Assembly (NCBI RefSeq): GCF_027887165.1
Contig: NC_077227.1
Location: 64,366,607 to 64,430,606 of the forward strand
Origin: Monodelphis domestica
Lineage: Eukaryota > Chordata > Mammalia > Didelphimorphia > Didelphidae
DNA: 64,000 nucleotides
Reading direction: 5' to 3'
Made by a program: the position numbers and the translations under genes. Within the stretch, counting starts at the first letter, position 1; every line of letters starts with the position of its first letter. Below, one piece after another: positions 1-10,866 of this stretch. The notes under the pieces are model-generated. The model had not been told where the DNA came from. It saw only the letters and a list, made by a program, of their open reading frames with translations, and made no database searches.

Positions 1-385
1 CAAGCACCTATTAGGTAGTAGGCACTTCAGACATATTTTTATCTTACTCTCCTTCATTACTCCCTACTCTTTCCATTCCAGTCAAATTGGCCTGTGAGCA
101 GTTCCTGGTAGAGATCATTCCATCTCTTCTTTCCATGCTGTCCTACAGCTGATGCCCATTCCTTGAGGATACTCTACTCCATTTTTGTTCAAGAAGATTC
201 GGAGTCATGACCTAAAGGATACCTGATTTCTCTAATTGCTAGTGCTTTCTTCTTCTCCAAAGTATCTTCTAAATAGCCTGTAAGTTTTTCAAACTCAAAG
301 ACGTTTTTTTCATTTTATCTTTGAGTCCCTGTAGCCTGGCACATAATGAGTACTTTATATTGCTTATTGAATTAAAAATCGTATC
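1..385 (+). repeat. L2-like LINE 3' end fragment
   Basis: The stretch ends with the typical L2 3' terminus (a 'gtccctgtagcctggcacataatgagta' kind of phrase followed by a 'tattgaatt' tail). The pyrimidine-rich text before it reads like the L2 3' ORF/UTR. The copy is old and diverged, and no gene is seen here. Confidence 0.45.
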
Positions 386-485
386 AAATCTCTCTTTCAT
401 CTGCACTTGACAGCAAGTCTCATTCTCCCCATCATTGCTTTTTCTCTTCTTTGAGCTAATACAGCTAATAATCTGCCATCATCCT

Positions 486-682
486 CTTATAAGTATTTTT
501 TAAATCTTTAACTTCTATTTTAGTGTCAATTCTAAGACAGAAAATTGGCAAGAGGTAAGTAGTTGGAGTTAAGTGACTTGACTAGGGCCACAAACCTAGG
601 AAGTGTCTGAGACCAGATTTGAACCCAGTATCCCTTGTCTCTAGGCTTTCAATCCACTGAGCCACCTACTTTCCCCTTCCCC
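486..682 (-). repeat. Marsupial CORE-SINE (tRNA-derived)
   Basis: On the minus strand this shows the tRNA-like head (complement of 'tccactgagccacct'), the CORE phrase (complement of 'aagtgacttgactagggccaca') and the 'aagacagaa...' tail. A further SINE tail fragment lies at about 690-760. Confidence 0.85.
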
Positions 683-869
683 CCAAACATGTATTATTTT
701 TTTAACCTTTACCTTCTGTCAGAATCATCTTAGAATCAATATTATTTACTCCTTCTTTTCACATAGTCTAAGGTCCAACCATAATAGCATTAATAGCATT
801 GCTCAGACATGACAAGATAGCTCCAGTCTCTGTGATTTGTATGGGCTGTTCCCTATGCCCTTTTCCTTT

Positions 870-3800
870 TCACATCTCCACTAATTGAAAGTACTCCCTC
901 CTTTCTCCCCCATTCAGAGATAGTAAAAAATTTTATTTGCATCATACATGTATTACACATGTATTACACACCTCTATGTTGGTCATTGTTGTAAGAGCAG
1001 TTATACAAAATCAAAATCCCAAAATAAAACAGTAAATACACCAATGGAAAAGATAGAATGCTTTGATCTGCATCCATTCAACAGTCCTGTCTCTGGAGAT
1101 GGCTAGCATTCCCATTCATAAATATTTTGGAATTGTCCCAGATCAATTCATTGCTGAGAATAGCCAAGTTTTCACAGTTGATCATCATACAATGCTACTG
1201 CTACTATGTACAATGTTCTCATTCTGCATCAGTTCATATAAATCTTTTCACCTTTTTATGAAATCATTTTATCATTTCTTATAGCATAATAATATCCCAT
1301 CACCAACGTGTACCACAATTTTTTCACCATTCCCCAACTGATGGACATCCCCTCAATTTTCAATTCTTTGCCATCTAATAAAGAGCTGCTATAAATATAT
1401 TTTTAAGTGTAAGTCATTTCCCCTTCTTTTATTATCTCTTTGGGATACAGACCTGACAGTGGTATTACAGGATGAAAGGATATGCTCAATTTTATGACCT
1501 TTAGGGCATAGCTCAAATTGCCCTCCAGAATGGTTATATCAGTTCACAACTTCACCAACAATGCATTAGTGTCCCAAATTTGTCATATCCCTATCAACGT
1601 TTATCACATTTATTTACAGCCATATTGGCCAATCTGATAAGTATAAGTTGGTATCTAAGAGTTGTTTTGATCTGCATTTCTCTAATCAAGAGTGGTTTAG
1701 ATCTTTTTTCATGTGATTATTGATAACTTTGACTTATTCATTTGAAAATTGCTTTTTCATATCCATTGACCATTGATCAGTTGGAGAATGGCTTTTATTC
1801 CTAAAAATTTGACTTAGTTCTTTATATATTTGAGAAATTAGACCTTTATCAGAGGCATTTGTTATAAAAGGTTTTCCCCAGTTTGTTGTAATCTTGATAA
1901 CACTGATTTTCTTTGAACAAAAGCTTTTTAATTAAATATAAGTAAAATAATTGATTTTACATCTATAATGATTTTTGTCTCTTGTTTGGACATAATTTTT
2001 TCTTTTTTCCAGAGATCCAGAATGACTAGGCCATCTAACTTCACATTTTTCATTAGTTATCTTTGATATTCTTTATCTTTTCTTTTCCCAGATGAATTTT
2101 GTTATTATTTGTTCTAGTTACATAAAATAATCATTTGGCAGTTTGATTGGTGTGGCACTGAATAATTAATTCAATTTAGCTAGAATTGTCATTTTATTAT
2201 GTTCACTCAGCCTACCCATGCTCAATTAATAATTTTTCCAGTTGTTTTGATCTGACTTTATTTTTGTGATGTTTTATAATTTTGTTCATATAATTCCTGT
2301 CTTTGGCAAGTAAATTCCAAGGTATTTAATTTTGTCTAGAGTTATTTTATATGGAATATGTCTTTCTCCCTATTGCTGCCAAACTTTGTTGGTAGCATAA
2401 AGAAATGCTGATGATTCATGTGGGTTTATTTTGTATCCTGCCACTTTATTAAAATTATTAATTATTTTAACTAGTTTTTTAGTTGATGCTCAAGGATTCT
2501 CTCAGTATATTATATCTTCAAAGAGTGATAGTTTAGTTTTACCTATTTTAATTCCTTTAATTTTTTTCTTTTCTTATTGCTAAAGCTATAATTTCTAATA
2601 TGATATAAACTAATTTTGCTTAACCACTCCTTGCTTAACCCCCAATCTTATTAGGAAGATTTCTAACTTGTCTCCCTTACAGATGATGCTTGATGATGGT
2701 TTTAGGTAGGTATTACTTACTGTTTTAAGGAATGACTCATTTATTCCTGTGCTTTCTATGTTTTCATTAGGAATGGGTTTTATATATTGTCAAAGGCTTT
2801 TTCTGCACCTATTGAAATAACCATGTGATTTCTATTGGTTTGGATATTAATATGGTCAATTATGCTGGTAGTTCTCCTGATAAAAAACTATCCTTTCATT
2901 CCTTGTATAAATCCCACCTAGTCATAGTGAATAATCTTTGTGATATATTGCTGTAATCTCCTTGCTAGTGTTTTATTAAAAATTTTACATCTTTATTCAT
3001 TAATGAAATTGGCCTGTAATTTTCTTTCTCTGTTTTTGCTTTTCTTGGCATTGGTAATAATACCATACTTGTATCATGAAAATAATTTGGTAGGATTCCT
3101 TCTCTGTTTATTTCTCCAAGTAGTTTCTATAATATTTGGATTCATTGTTCTTTAAATGTTTGATAGAATTCAATTGTGAATCTGTTTGACTCTGGGGTTA
3201 TTTTTTTAGGGAGTTCATTGATAGTTTTTTCTATTTCTTTTTTTTTTGAGTTGAGATTATTTAGGGATGCTATTTCCTCTTTTGTTAATCTGGACAAGTT
3301 ATATTTTTTATATATTCATCTACTCCACTTAGATTGTCTGATTTACATCATATAATTGTGGAAAATACCTTCTAATGATTGCCTTAATTTTTTCTTTACT
3401 GGTGGTAAATTCATTCTTTTCATTTTTGATACTGATTATTTGATTATCTTCTTTTGTTTTTTTAATCAAATTCACCAATACTCCTATCTATTTTGTTTTT
3501 GTAATAGAACCAATTCCTAGTATTATTTGTTAGTTCAATGATTTTCTTACTACCAATTTTATTAATTTCTCCTTTAATTTTTAGGATTTCCAATTTAGGG
3601 TTTTATTGGAGATTATTCATTTGTTCTTTTTCTAGTTTTTTAGTTGCATGCCGAATTTATTGATCTGATTTTTCTCTTTTTTGTTGATGTAAGCATATAC
3701 AGATATAAATTTATCCCGAAATACTGCTTTGGCTTTATCCCACAAATTTTAATATATCATCCCTCATTGTCTTTCTCATTAATGAAATTATTGTTTCTAT

Positions 3801-5630
3801 AATTTGTTCTTTGACTCACCCTTTGTTTAGCATTAGATTATTTAGTTTCCAATTACTTTTTATTTATCTTTCCATGAACCTTTTTTGATTATAGTTTTTA
3901 TTGCATTATGATCTGAAAAGGATACATTTATTATTTCCACTTTTTTCTATTTGGTTTTGAAGTTTTTATGCTCTAGAATATGGTAATTTTGTATATGTAA
4001 GTGCCATGTACTGCTGAAAAGCATGTAGGTTATTTTCTATTCCCATTCAATTTTCTCCAGAGATCTATTAGTTATAACTCTTCTAAAATTTCCTCTTGAA
4101 GCTCATTAATTTTTCCTTTTAAAAATTTAAGGCTATACCACTTGGTACATATATGTATAGTTCTGATATTATTTCATTGCCTATAGTACTTTTTAAGAAG
4201 ATGTCATTTCCTACCTTCTAATTTTTAATTAGATATATTTTTGTTTTTGCTTTTTCTGAAATCATGATTACTACTGCTTTTTTTTACTTCAGATGATGTA
4301 CAATAAATTCTTCTTCAGTCCCTTATATGTAATCTGTGTATGTCTCCCTGCCTCAAATATGTTTCTTATAAACATCATATAGTAAAATTCTGGTTTTTAA
4401 TCCACTCGTCTATCTGCATCCATTTTATGGGTGAATTTATCCCATTACCATTCACAGTTATAATAACTAACTGTGTATTACCTTCCATCTCATTTTTCCC
4501 CTTTGATCATGCTCTTTCTCCTTTCTCTCATTCCTTCCTCAGAAGTGTTTTGCTTTTAATGACCACCACCTATTCACCCCACCTTACTATTACCTCCCCC
4601 TCTTATCTTATTCTCTTCCTATTTCTCTATAGGGTCGGGTAGAATTCTACACTCAAATGTGTATAATTGTTATTCACTCTCTCAGTCAATGATGATAAGA
4701 GTAAGGTTTAAACACTGTTCATCATCACCCTCATTCTCCTCTTCACTATATTAATTTTTTATGCCTCTTTAGGTGAGATATTTGACTCCATTCTGCATCA
4801 TTCTTCCCCTTTTTCTCAGTGCAATCCTCTTTTTTCTCCTTGATTTTTGTTTTGCATATCATATCATAACAATCCACTTATTCCCACATTTCCTATCTAG
4901 TGTAATCCTTCTAACTTCTCTATACTCATAAAAATTTTTAAGATTTATAAATATCACCTTTCCATGTAGAAATATATACAATTTCAGCCTTATTGAATCC
5001 CTTAACTTTTCTCTTTCTTTTTTCCTTTTTAGGCTTTTCTTGGGTCTTGTGTTTGAACATTGAAGTTTTAGCTTAAGTCTGGTCTTTTCAGTAGGAATGC
5101 TTGGAAATCTTCTATTCTATTAAATGAACATTTTTCCCTTTAAAAGATATACTGAGTTTTGATGGGTAGGTGATTTTGAGTTGTAAACCTAAATATTTTG
5201 CCTTCCAGAATATCATATTCCAAACTTTCATAAACCTTTGATAGAGAAGCTGCTAAATTCTGTGTAATCCTGGCTATAGCTCCATGGTATTTGAATTGTC
5301 TATTTCTGACTTGATTGCAGTATTTTCTCCATTTATTGTGGGGTTCTTGAATTTCATTATACTATTTCTTGGATTTGTCACTAGGAGATTTATTGAAAGA
5401 GGTGATCAGTTAATTCTTTCTATTTCTATTTTTCCCTCTTGTTCAAAATTATTAGGGCATTTTTCTTTGTTCTTTTCTTTATTGATGATGTCCGGCCTTT
5501 TTTTTTAAATCATGCTTTTTGATAGTCTAATAATTCTTAAATTGTCTTTCCTGGGTCTATTATCCAGATCAGTTGATTTTTCAATGAGCTGTTTCATATT
5601 TTCTTCTTTTTTTTAATTTTTGTTTGTTTC
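870..5630 (-). mobile_element. Old L1 LINE, degraded (L1 copy 1)
   Basis: The strand complementary to the window reads as a marsupial L1: 3' UTR near 880-1,300, a heavily mutated ORF2 over about 1,300-4,450, a purine-rich spacer at about 4,470-5,000 and the C-terminal part of ORF1 at about 5,030-5,630. Block by block it aligns with the L1s at 25,390-36,190 and 28,536-33,927. No long ORF survives, so it is ancient and dead. It is cut at the ORF1 end, next to a SINE. Confidence 0.85.
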
Positions 5631-5639
5631 TTGATGTCT

Positions 5640-5757
5640 CCTGAAGTCTTTAACTAAGGGTCACATAGCTACACAGTGTCTGAGGCTAGCTTTAATGTCA
5701 AGAGTCTTAAAGTCTCCAGGCTTGGCTCTCATTTCACTGAGCCATATAGCCAACCCT
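5640..5757 (-). repeat. CORE-SINE fragment
   Basis: Contains the SINE phrases 'gggtcacatagcta', 'cagtgtctgaggc' and 'cactgagccatat' in reverse orientation. It is partial and lacks a clear tail. Confidence 0.65.
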
Positions 5758-6209
5758 AAAATACTTTTTATTAAAAACACTGCTAAAAATCTAGGTAAAC
5801 TCTATCCAAAGCACTCTCGTCATCTAATGAGTTAGGAATTTTATCAAAAAATTTTCAAATATCCTCAGTTACCACCTCTGAGGATATAGTTTGCCCAATT
5901 CCTAATAACCATTATATCCAGGAACCAAAGGGATCCATGTCCAAATCATTTGGGGCAATAGACCTCCATTCATCTTTGCAATTATAACCACCTACCTTCA
6001 TGTATGTCAGTGAAATCTCAGGTCTATAGGAGGCCTGATGCTATTATGTGGGAGATACCTGAAGTTCACCCCCAATTTGAGGGGGCTCCACTCTTTTACC
6101 ATAATGAAAAGTTGCACTGCCCCCATCCATCACAGTCGGTGTCATGGGTCTTACCAAAGAAAAGCTTATGTGGGATTGAGGATCTTCCAAAACCTTTCTA
6201 TTCATGCAG

Positions 6210-6293
6210 AAATTAATTCTCTGAAGCAGCAAGTAGCAACCCTTCAGGAACAGGTGAAAATCCTGCAAACAAGTTTCTCCAAATACAAAAATG
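6210..6293 (+). CDS. SFTPD: SFTPD-like collectin A, neck (coiled-coil) exon
   Basis: An 84-bp exon between a good acceptor ('ttctattcatgcag') and a near-ideal donor ('ATG|gtaagt'), phase 1 at both ends. It encodes 28 residues with a leucine/valine heptad pattern (SLKQQVATLQEQVKILQ) ending SKYKN. This is the trimerising neck that in surfactant protein D joins the collagen stalk to the lectin head; human SP-D has the same LRQQVEALQGQVQHLQ type of repeat. The CRD exon follows 2.1 kb downstream. Signal, Cys-rich and collagen exons are not visible in 1-6,209 and would lie left of the window if the gene is whole. An old L1 fills most of the intron space upstream. Family assignment is strong; whether this is the single-copy orthologue or a paralogue cannot be decided here. 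Confidence 0.85.
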
Positions 6294-6974
6294 GTAAGTG
6301 ATTTGTAGCAAGAGCAAGAGATGTTTCCCCCTATTTCTACTAATTCCCTGGATCTCTGCACACAGACTGCTTTTGTTTGGCCTTTTAATCTGGTTTCTTT
6401 CTATTCAAATATCACATTCATATTACTACTCATAGAGGCACACAGTGTAGTATCAACAAGAAAAATAGAAAGACTTTGGAAAGGTTTTTGGTACTCTCTA
6501 CCACCTCTGTTATTCTGCTGATACCCAAATATTCATTTTAATAAATCATATTCTATTTAACTGTGTTTTAATTGAAATATATATAAATATCTATAAATTA
6601 TACTTTAAAAAAGAGCCTGGGCTGATTTCCTACCTTGTGCAAGGGGAGGATATTAATAAATGAAAGATTGTGTGGAAAATTTGGTAAAGGAAAAGAAGAA
6701 ACTTGCTTAAGAACCTAGACTTAGAGATGGAAGGGTCCTTAGAGATGCGTTAAATCTAATTAAACTAATTTAATCCAAGTGATGAATAAAATCAGATTCA
6801 ATGCCTACATTTTAAAGAAGAGGAAACTGAGACCACAAGAGCATAAGTGCCTGACTCAGGGACACCCAGGTAGGGGGTTGAAGAGTCATGATACAAATAA
6901 AGGTCCTCTGTCTACACCTTCAGCATTCTTTTTTGTCTATACTCGAGAGACCCAAGAGCCCCCATCACTTCTTT

Positions 6975-7181
6975 TCTTTTTAAACTTTTTACCCTTCCAT
7001 CTTAGAATAAATACAGTGTACATTGCTTCAAAGGCAGAAGAATGGCAAGGGCTAAGCAGTTGAGGGTTAAGACACCTGCCCAGGGTCACATAGCTAGGAA
7101 GTATTTGAGGCCAGATTTGACCCCGGGACCTCCTGCCTTCAGATATGACTTTCAATCCACTGAGCCATCCAGCTGCCACAC
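6975..7181 (-). repeat. CORE-SINE in intron of collectin A
   Basis: Near full-length SINE in reverse: tail 'tacccttccatcttagaat', CORE 'cccagggtcacatagctagg', head 'caatccactgagccatcc'. The same insertion is present in copy B at 38,776-38,981, so it predates the duplication. Confidence 0.9.
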
Positions 7182-7984
7182 CATCATTTCTGACTTTATT
7201 TTTAAGAGTATAGGTTCAGAGTCATATTTTGCATTACATCTTAGTATCCCAAATTCATAAAATAAAGCAGAAAAAAGACTTCAAGTGAAGTGAAGTGGAA
7301 CACAGAGAGGAGGACTTTGCATGAGGTCTTCCTTATATAGTATGGAATTATGGTAATATGCTAGGATGTCCCAGGAGCCTGAGGGACAAGGCATTCTATT
7401 ATATACTTAAAAGCAGAGACTGGGAGCTCCCCAGAGCAGATGACAACAGCTTGGTCTTGGCAGGAAGTGCTGGAGGCTTCATTTAGCTCCATGGATGATA
7501 GCAATGGTCTGGGATAGTCATTTACCCATGGACCATTCACCCTGATGAAGGCTTGCAGAGCTGCAGCTGAGTCTTGAAATCACAAAACCATAGATTGGAG
7601 AAATTTATTCAGCTCTTCAGCCAGGCTTCCTGGAAGCCAAAGTGACAGCTATGTTCTATCCTTATGCTATTAGCTGGCCCTGGAACCTTTAGAACAGGTA
7701 ATGATAGCAAAGAGATGCCAATTCTAATCACAAGTTTCCCTAGTTCAGGACTCACCTCCCCCAAGCCCCCTGTCTGGAGGGAAAGGAATATTCAGACTTT
7801 CTGATGTTTCTAAAATCCCTCAAAGGCTCCAATCAACCCAGAGCTCTTTGCTGCACTGTCTTCACTGACTACTGCAAGTTAAGTATTTGAGAAGAGCTAG
7901 ATGAAGAAAAGGAGATAATTTTTAACATCTATGGTCAATTTAATTGGCTACAAGTGATTAAAGTATAATGGAAAACCTACCAAG

Positions 7985-8145
7985 TTTCAGTTCAGAAGTC
8001 CCAGCTCTCCATTTACTAGCCTTGTAACTTTGGGCCACTGTCAACCTCTTTGGGCCTCAGTTGTCTCATTTTTAATGTGAAAAGATAGAAGTAGATGACT
8101 TTAAGGGTCCCTTCCAGACCCAAGTATAAGATCATATAATGTCCA
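7985..8145 (+). repeat. MIR-type SINE
   Basis: Contains the MIR core/tail phrases 'ttactagccttgtaactttggg' and 'ctcagttgtctcattt'. It is shared with copy B (about 39,785-39,945). Confidence 0.6.
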
Positions 8146-8214
8146 GAAATACTAATAATTTATTATCTATTTAAAGCTTAAAGCCAGAAGGACTTATTTA
8201 TAGTAGTATACCAG

Positions 8215-8345
8215 TAGATTTATATTGTATTAGAAAGAATGATGATTTGGGAGTCAGAGGTTTTAAGTTCAAATCTCATCTCTGCTACCATATAATTGAC
8301 CTTGGACAAATCATTTCTCAAAGATATAACTGATACTCTTAATTT
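8215..8345 (+). repeat. MIR-type SINE
   Basis: 'gatttgggagtcagaggtttt', 'agttcaaatctcatctctgcta' and 'ttggacaaatcatttctc' follow the MIR order. Shared with copy B but much more diverged than the intron just upstream. Confidence 0.6.
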
Positions 8346-8431
8346 TTCAGTTTCCTGCATGTCAGACAAAACTCAGAATTAACTAGTTTCTTTGTTCATA
8401 TGCCTCAGGCTTTCCTATGCTTTTGTCCTAG

Positions 8432-8808
8432 CTGAACTGTTCCCAAGTGGCCGAGCAGTGGGGGAGACAATATTCAAGACCAGCAGCTTTGAGGGCAACT
8501 TTGAGAAGGCATTGCAATCATGCAGACAAGCTGGTGGGCAAGTAGCCTCACCCAGAAATGCAGCAGAGAATATGGCAATTCAAGAGATTGTCACAGTATA
8601 CAATAAGGCGGCCTTCCTTGGCATGACTGACATGAAGACAGAGGGCAAGTTCATCTATCCAACAGGAGAATCATTGAGCTATTCCAATTGGGCCCCAGGA
8701 GAGCCCAACAATGATCAAGATGGAGAAGACTGTGTTGAGATCTTTACCAATGGCAAATGGAATGATAAGAGATGTGGGGAGTCACGTCTCATCATTTGTC
8801 AATTCTGA
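8432..8808 (+). CDS. SFTPD: SFTPD-like collectin A, C-type lectin (CRD) exon with stop
   Basis: Terminal coding exon: acceptor 'cttttgtcctag' at 8,431, phase 1, so the neck exon's last G completes an Ala codon and the protein reads [16 protein letters not shown] onward. The 125-residue domain is a complete collectin CRD: four cysteines (in SCRQ, EDC, KRC, IIC), the mannose-type EPN motif (8,701-8,709), the following Glu (8,725-8,727) and WND (8,758-8,766), which supply the Ca2+/sugar ligands. It ends CQF, like CEF in SP-D. The blocks [21 protein letters not shown] and [10 protein letters not shown] match human SP-D closely. An upstream in-frame ATG at 8,392 is intronic and not the start. SP-D is a secreted innate-immune lectin of lung and mucosa. 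The reading frame is open and no damage is seen. Confidence 0.92.
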
Positions 8809-8947
8809 GCCACTAGTAGAGAAAGAACTGTGGTTTATCTTCTGTGTACTAGTGAGGGGATAGACATGATATAGGCTGATGTCAAGGAGGACTGCCTGGA
8901 GACCACAAAGGTTCATCAGTTGAAGGACCACTATACCGCTCTTGACT

Positions 8948-8957
8948 AATAAATAAA
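8948..8957 (+). terminator. Polyadenylation signal of collectin A
   Basis: Two overlapping AATAAA hexamers about 140 bp after the stop codon. The equivalent signal follows copy B's CRD exon at 40,896. Confidence 0.7.
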
Positions 8958-9259
8958 ATATCAATCCTTGTGCCAACTGAAGATTCTTTTATTATGCCTC
9001 TTGTTAATTCTAATAGGGAAAGGATAGATGGTGTAGATTCTACCCTACCTGAATTTCTAAATCCATTTTCTGAAAAGTTTAATAATTAAGCCCCTGCCAT
9101 TGAAGTTCAACATTCATTAAGTACTATGTGAAGAATCCTGAGCCAGGTACTCTAAAAAGTACTCTCCTGCCCTTCTTCAACTTATGCTGCCACATCTGAG
9201 ATATTTTCTGCCTCCAAATTAAAATGTGGGACACCTGAGAATAAGGACTATTTTGTTCA

Positions 9260-9445
9260 CCTTACCTTCTGTCTTAGAATCAATATTGTGTATTAATTTG
9301 AACTGAGGACCTCCCATCTCTAGGCTTGACTCTCTATCCACGGTGCCACCTGGCTGCCCCATCTTGTTTTCTATTTCTATTTCTAGCTCTTAGCATATTG
9401 TCTGAAACACAGCAAGTATTTAATAAATACTTTTCCATTCATTTA
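9260..9445 (-). repeat. Truncated CORE-SINE followed by L2 3' end
   Basis: 9,260-9,360 is a SINE in reverse with a central deletion (copy B keeps a fuller version at 41,245-41,432). 9,365-9,445 is an L2-like 3' end ('gctcttagcatattgtctg', 'aagtatttaataaatac'). Confidence 0.6.
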
Positions 9446-9893
9446 TTCAATAATACTTTACATGCAACAATAGCTTACTGAACATGTACTGATAGAAGAA
9501 TGAAAGCATGTTAATTAAATGCTTACTCTATGACAAGAATTGGAGGAACAAATAGAAAATAGAAAACTTTGCTCCTCTCAATGAGTTCATAGTCTAAATA
9601 AGGGAGATCATATATCTAGGAAGCTTCAGGTACAAAGTGAATAGGAAGAGCTGATCAAACAAAAAGTGTAGTTGGAGGGCAAATGGTAAGTAAGGCTCAA
9701 GAGTCCTGTGGATGCATGTTGGGACCAAGCCTGGACATCCAAAAGGCACAGTAGAAGGATTCAGGGCAATATCCATTATTCCTCTGCTGAAGGAGTGTTT
9801 GTTGGATTTAACTGAATTGGCATAGGCAGGATGTGTAGGAAGGAGTCAGTAAGGAGTGTGTACGAAAGACTTCTGAGATCTGAATTGGGCATC

Positions 9894-10692
9894 ATCCTGT
9901 ATTAGAGGGTTAATTCGGGTGTTATGGAGAAAGAGCTGATGATATATGCCCAGAAGTTAGAAGGAGAGTGAGATGGATTATTCCCCCTTTCAGTCTTCTT
10001 CAAGTATGTTTCCCCACTAACCCTGCCTTTACTCCCCTCTAATAGCTGGGTTTATAGATGAAACTCTTCCCTTGGGGAAAGAGAGAGAAATCAGCTCTCT
10101 CCCTCTTCCACTGTAATTATTCTCTTCACTACCAAGGAAAATCAATTTAGGATAAATGACAAAGCTTTATTCTAACAATAATGGTCAGGGGTAAACAGGA
10201 AGATGTCTGAAGGATAGCATCTAGAAGAAAGATGATAAAGGAAGTCCCTTACTGTCTAAAATCTGCCTTTCCCTCCCTCCAAAGTTGAGAGACTCCGGCT
10301 TGAAAGCCTGGCCTCTGAGAGGTTCAGGTTTGTGACCCTTGGTCTTTGTCACAGCAGAACCATGTCCAGACCCCAAGGTGTCACAGGAGCTGTGTGAGAT
10401 CTAGTTATGCTGCTTCTTATTCTTCTCAGGTTGCTGCCACACTTCTTGGTATCTTTGGGGGGGAAATAGTGATTAAGTTCAATGAGGGATTTTGTGTAGC
10501 TCAGGATACAGTCTCTGATCAGACCTTCACTTTTGCCGTCTCAAGATAGAGATCAAGTGCCTCTCACCTGGAATCTCTCTTCCCTCAAGATTACAAGCCT
10601 TCTCAACCATCCCCCACTATGGATGGAAACCTTTTCATTTTCTTCCAGGCTCTGTCATTCAAGGTCTCTGGATTATTCCTCTATCACAATCC
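9894..10692 (-). mobile_element. Solo LTR fossil (ERV1/gammaretrovirus-like), 4-bp target duplication
   Basis: A 791-bp unit (9,898-10,688) begins TG and ends CA on the minus strand and is flanked by perfect ATCC repeats (9,894-9,897 and 10,689-10,692). It lies exactly where copy B of the duplication has no insertion (about 42,082). The left part, about 350 bp, is clearly related to 55,844-56,193, which abuts a gag fossil, so both belong to one family. A 4-bp duplication is usual for ERV1-class elements. It inserted after the segmental duplication, or was carried by only one copy. Confidence 0.85.
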
Positions 10693-10866
10693 AGACCCAG
10701 GGAGCATTTGAAGAGGAAAGTGGAGGCCCAATACAGGAGGGATGAGGAAAAATACAGAAGCAGGAATGAGTTTGGTATTTTCAAGGATCAGTAAAGAGAC
10801 TGACCTGCCCAGAACAGAGAGATCATCTGAGGGAGAAGTGAGAAAAATGGTCAACTAGAATGAACC

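Larger units (their letters stand above)
5905..10866 (+). repeat. Segmental duplication, copy A (SFTPD-like neck + CRD)
   Basis: Colinear and in the same orientation as 37,690-42,253. Similarity starts at 'accattat.tccaggaaccaaag' and stops just after 'actagaatgaa'. Both copies hold the neck exon, the CRD exon and shared SINE/MIR insertions, so those repeats predate the duplication. By-eye identity is uneven: about 85-90% at the left, about 99% over roughly 7,150-8,172, about 98% over the CRD exon, and nearer 80-85% in the 3' flank. Copy A alone holds the solo LTR at 9,898-10,688. Confidence 0.93.

Noticed and set aside
1-6209. Search for SFTPD collagen exons upstream of neck A
   Set aside because: No run of Gly-X-Y codons seen; the stretch is L2, SINE and L1, so the exons must lie outside the window if they exist.
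6044-6361. 105-codon minus-strand ORF over the neck exon (also 37,853-38,338)
   Set aside because: Antisense to the neck exon and its intron flanks; the sense strand has the heptads and splice sites.
8392-8431. ATG at 8,392 (and 40,341) as the start of an SFTPD-like protein
   Set aside because: The 13 codons before the lectin domain overlap a good polypyrimidine tract and AG acceptor, have no signal-peptide logic and lie in the intron by comparison with other collectins.
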